Source: Arctopsyche grandis (lineage: Eukaryota; Arthropoda; Insecta; Trichoptera; Hydropsychidae). Taken from it: a DNA stretch of 64,000 nt. Location of the stretch: assembly GCF_051622035.1 (NCBI RefSeq), contig NC_135360.1, positions 13,134,001 to 13,198,000 of the forward strand. The letters run 5' to 3'. This document shows positions 59,836 to 64,000 of this stretch, in pieces (positions within the stretch are counted from its first letter, which is position 1; each line of letters starts with the position of its first letter). The notes beneath the pieces are model-generated. The model ran no database searches. It saw only the letters and a program-made list of their open reading frames with translations, and had not been told where the DNA came from. Made by a program: the position numbers and the translations under genes.

Positions 59836-61425
59836 CTATCCAAAAATGAAATATTTTAACTATTTTTTATTATTTGTAGTGCTAAAATTGTACTTCATTA
59901 TGCATACTAATATGCAAGTGAGGTTTCATTTCACTGAATAATAAAGTGACAGTTGAATGCCATCTTAATTATTTGCAGGTGAATGCACCGAAGGTTCTTT
60001 TCACATATATTTTCAAAAGCTGGTTCATTAAAAAAGTGTCAGTATTTTCTCGTGTTCATTCAATTACAGTTGCTTTGATTTTAGTATTTCTTTAAATATT
60101 TCTATGTTCAAATCTGAAAATACGATTATTATTTCTACACAATCTTAATGAAATTCTCTTTTCAGTGTCCGACAATGAAATTGAAAATATTTTGTTGATT
60201 TTATTACAAAATTTAATTATTATAAATTGACACGAGAGTTTGCATTCATATTATCAAACAAATATTTAATCTGTAATCCTATTATTTCCGGGCTTCTCAT
60301 AAGTATCTAAAGTTTCCCGTTGGAAGTACATACTCGTAGGATCAAAACAGAAAATTTTCAGTAAACATTACCCTTCGTTTCTCTGTATTTCTATGTACTT
60401 ATTTACATTTAAATTCGTTTTATTTCAATCAAATAATAACATTAAACATATACATGTAAATATAAAATATAGTAGGGGTGTTACGAGATAAACGAGAATT
60501 AAATATAAGATGAAATATACACACAATTTTGAATAATAATGTACAATGACATGTTTAATGACATCTATGGTATGTAGGTAGCAATATTTTACTAGTAAAT
60601 AAATATTATATTTTGAAACTGTCACCTATTCGCATAGTTGAGCACGAATACAAAAACATCTCCAAGTATTAAATTTTTATCGACAGGTGTCTTATTATAC
60701 ATATTATATTATAAAGTTAAGCTACAATAATTAATGCTAAACCCATCCCTTTTCTTTTATGGCTGGCTATACCAGGAAATTCAATAACGCATCGTGTGAG
60801 CAGCAATATTCAAATGACGAGAAATAAATTACATTTTAATATTCACACACAAAGAATAGGTGAGGAAGGATAAAGGGGAGAAAAATTAGCATAATTACTT
60901 CGCACGAGCTACAAATTTAATTAAATAAACACAATTCTCCCGTTTGTTTATCAAAGTTCGTAAATAATCTCATGTTTAAATATCCACCTATATAGGATGA
61001 CGCGGGGGTGGTTTTGGAGTGGGTGGTTGGTGTAATTTTTCCCATTTTTTTTTTGAAACCAGACCCTATTAGGCCGAACCTGTGTAATTCGGTTACAACC
61101 TATGGCTGTAATTCAACGGTAGCCACTTGTCATGAAATGTTGTTGACTTGCGGGGGCGTTTTATTTGCCCTTTGCTTTTTGGGAAACACTCGTTAAAATT
61201 GGATACGACACGCGCTAATGTCGCTCTCGATTAAATTTTTCGAAAATCATTTGATCGTGGAAATCGAATTTAGAAGCTCTTATCCTATCAAAGAGCGAAA
61301 ATAAACATATAATATTTACTTGCAAAGTCAACCAATTAAAACGACATTCTTTGGATCTTCATATGTACTACATATGTATGTATGTACCTACATACATACA
61401 ATATTAAGATCAATCAAAAAATATT

Positions 61426-61473
<48 letters not shown>

Positions 61474-61785
61474 ACTCGTATATATGTATGTATATATACT
61501 ACATATATATGACTTATTTGCGATAACCGTGTAATTTTTAATCGTTGTTCTTTTTTTTACCAATCACGATCTATAGAAAGGAATTTTATTTTAATTAATT
61601 TGAATTGATAAAAGAAATCTATTTTTCTTTCGGTTAATTATTCTTTTGTTTTAAACCCATTTAAGTTGGTTGATAAATTCTATCAGGATTTACTCGAGTG
61701 CAGAATTTTATAGATCTCATTTTTTCCCTCAAATATTGCAAATTGTATTTTTTTCATTAACTTCTAAGCAAATAGTTTTCAGTAA
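59836..61785. other. CCHamide upstream region / intron, no exon identified
   Basis: AT-rich DNA with a (TA)n patch at 61440-61470 and short ORFs. The missing signal-peptide exon should end in phase 1 before a minus-strand GT; no ATG-led hydrophobic segment with such an end was convincing. Confidence 0.45.
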
Positions 61786-62950
61786 CCAGCAACGTGGACT
61801 AATGGTTAGCATATTATGCTTCCGAGCGAAGTGCTCACGGTTCGATTCCCACTAGTAGCTGTTGGTTAGACCTTGGTTTGTGACTCCAGGTCGATCGTTT
61901 CCTTTCAGAGTTTGCCAATTTTTCTGATTTTCATTGAAACAGTTCCTGTAAATTGGCATCTCCATTCCAATCTCTCTTGCAAATCTCAAGTTATTCAGCG
62001 TATTGAGGTTCACCAATTTCTATAATAAAATACTGCAAAAAATTCTCCATAGATGATGTTTGTATGGATTCGCATTGTATAAAATGCTTGTATTAATTGT
62101 ATTATTATATTGTATCTGTATAAGTCAAATGTTATAATAATAGAAGTGGCTTTAGGCGTTATATTGTTGTCAAGTGACGATTGTCCACAGACATTCTTAA
62201 ATAATTTTAGCATCAGTCGTATTTGTTGCTTGGTGCTTGACGTACATATGTCCGATAAAAACTTCTCTGGGCAAGGGCAATGGGCAAATGCATCGTTAAA
62301 AATTGCACAATACATTCAAAAACACACAATAAACAACATGGGATACAATTTTATACGTAAATTGATCATTTAAGAAACATATTATTCAATTAACATCGTA
62401 GTTTGACAGTATTTAAGAGTGTCATGGCGATCGCCGGCATTCTACATAACATTTCAGGGGTGGCACCAGAGAAATGTAAAAATTATTTTTAAATAAATGT
62501 AAAAACATTTCTCTTGGTGGCGCCGAATACTCAATTATATTAATGACCAATTATTTAAATTTAATTAATATAAACATCGATCATTTTATATTATACATAT
62601 TTTTGTTGAAACATTACATGTTAATTTAAAAGTTCCCAAGGACAGACGAATAAATAAAAGTGGATAAAAATAATCCGACAACTGAGAAAATAAACGGATT
62701 GGCCACCAACTCCCAACACCACCATAAACTCAAATTGTAAATAAATCTATATCAAAATAAAATTTTAATTTCGGTAGTGAATATGTGATGACCCTGATTT
62801 TATTGCGTGCGTTTTAGCGTAGTTATGGAGACGTACCGCGTAATATTGAAACAATGTATTTATTCGTAAAGGCGTTTCTATTATTATAACATTTATCTGG
62901 TATAAGTACACTCGTCGCTTTGGAGCGATCTGTAAAGATGATTGCACATG
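61786..62950 (+). mobile_element. tRNA-derived SINE split by a later insertion
   Basis: Head and core occupy 61786-62125: GTGGACTAATGGTTAGC, GGTTCGATTCCC, AGAGTTTGCCAATTTTTC. The tail resumes at 62895 with CACTCGTCGCTTTGGAGC. The 769 bp between are a separate element flanked by a duplication of SINE sequence. Confidence 0.75.
62126..62894. mobile_element. Inverted-repeat element inserted in the SINE, 769 bp
   Basis: AAATGTTATAATAATAGAA (62127-62145) and its exact complement (62876-62894) bound the segment. It is flanked by ATCTGTATAAGT (62114-62125) and ATCTGGTATAAGT (62895-62907), near-identical direct repeats. No transposase ORF. A short hairpin (62455-62527) with GGTGGCACCAGAGAAATG arms lies inside and may be a further insertion. 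Confidence 0.6.
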
Positions 62951-64000
62951 TATAACATAAAATAATTTCGTATGACGACTTTTACTATTAACATTTTGTT
63001 CTCATTTCCTTGTAACTTATGACGTATAAATAGCTCTATGTCTCTGTTTATATTAAAAAAAAACTGCTGTTACAAAGTAACAAAAATGTTTATTCAAAAA
63101 ATTGAAACAAATGATATTTGTATGGCTCCAATTCCTTCAGATTTAATCACTACCACTAACTGAAACTGAACATTGAATACATACTACATACTTAAAGTTG
63201 ATGAAAATCTACCGAAATTCTTAAATTTTTAAGCCGTGCCGTCAAAATTGTGAATATATCGTAAATTTTCCACAACATTTTATACTACTTCATAAAAAAA
63301 TATATATATTATGAACCACACATTTCCCATTCTCGATTACCCTGAAGATGGTTATTGTTTACATCGAAGTCATTTAAGCAAAGTGCGAGTTTACACAAAA
63401 TATTACACACGTGTTGGAGCAGATGAGACTGCGGTTTCAGTTCGGCTCAGTTTCAGTTAATAATATCGGCCAACGAGTGCGGTTTTTAAAGTTTGCATCC
63501 GACCTTTACAAACCTTAGTCTGATTATGAATATAATTATTATTGCACACAACCGAAACCCGAATTATATAATGTAGTAAAAATTTACGAGGGTGGCAGAA
63601 GCTTCTGCGTGGGCGATACGACGCGTTTATTAACACATCAACGTCGGGGGTGTGTGAGCTCGAGTAGATTTAATATAAATTGCATCATTCTATTATATAA
63701 AATTAAGACGTAGGTCGCCGAAATGAGCTATGCAAATTGTGGCGTTTCAAATGGGGGCGTTAAAAGTTTCCAGATTAATTTTGGGTACACTTAATGCGAC
63801 CGTTTATGTGATGAATTCATTTATCGTACTTCATGTATGTTAGGTTAGGTTAGGCGAAGATTTCAGTGCCGTGACGATTTGTAATTAATTAGTATGTAAG
63901 ACTATCACACCCTTCATTTTATGGGCTTGAGAAACATTTTCGAAACTGATAGCAAGTATAGGTATAATATAATTCCGTTTATGACTTTCTATGACGGTAA
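62951..64000. other. Gene-free spacer at the window end
   Basis: AT-rich with a less AT-rich part at 63400-63720. Three TTAGG units occur at about 63840-63855, too few to mean telomeric DNA. No gene seen. Confidence 0.45.

Noticed and set aside
63838-63856. TTAGG telomeric repeat
   Set aside because: Only three units; too short to indicate a telomere or an interstitial array.
1-64000. CRISPR array, operons, bacterial-type elements
   Set aside because: Introns, SINEs and LINEs show eukaryotic nuclear DNA; no regularly spaced direct repeats of CRISPR type seen.

Overview
The window is insect nuclear DNA. Support comes from intron-rich genes with canonical GT-AG introns, a CCHamide neuropeptide (an arthropod family), AT-rich spacers full of TACATATGTA-type microsatellites, and LINE, SINE, Helitron and hAT-type repeats. 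I cannot settle the order from sequence alone; a holometabolous insect with many introns is likely.

Four protein-coding genes can be built exon by exon with phases that close. (1) 29691-32352 (+): IQUB, five exons, 779 aa, a calmodulin-binding and ubiquitin-like axonemal protein. (2) 36049-48149 (+): WAPL (wings apart-like), fourteen exons, 1357 aa, the cohesin release factor. Its GC-rich first exon lies 4.3 kb upstream of the second. (3) 52536-56759 (-): RAD21/SCC1 (verthandi), sixteen exons, 1006 aa, the cohesin kleisin. It carries a large repeat of a roughly ten-residue unit. (4) 59309-59835 (-): the last three exons of a CCHamide-2-type prepropeptide; the signal-peptide exon was not found.

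WAPL and RAD21 are convergent neighbours, with 4.4 kb between their stop codons. The protein that opens the cohesin ring and the kleisin that closes it therefore sit tail to tail. Each has a GC-rich first exon or promoter (35.7-36.2 kb and 57.05-57.5 kb), in contrast to the AT-rich surroundings.

The first 29 kb has no gene I can support. It is a repeat landscape: a truncated LINE with reverse transcriptase, several LINE ORF2 tails, a tRNA-derived SINE family (at least seven copies or fragments, both orientations), a solo LTR, three short Helitron-like elements with precise A/T target junctions, and many hAT-like non-autonomous elements with 8-bp target duplications. A nest of such elements (34275-35565) lies about 0.5 kb upstream of the WAPL start codon.

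The most notable observations are the convergent cohesin pair, the expanded repeat in RAD21, the duplicated ubiquitin-like domain in IQUB, and two long foldback elements whose two arms share copy-specific changes.
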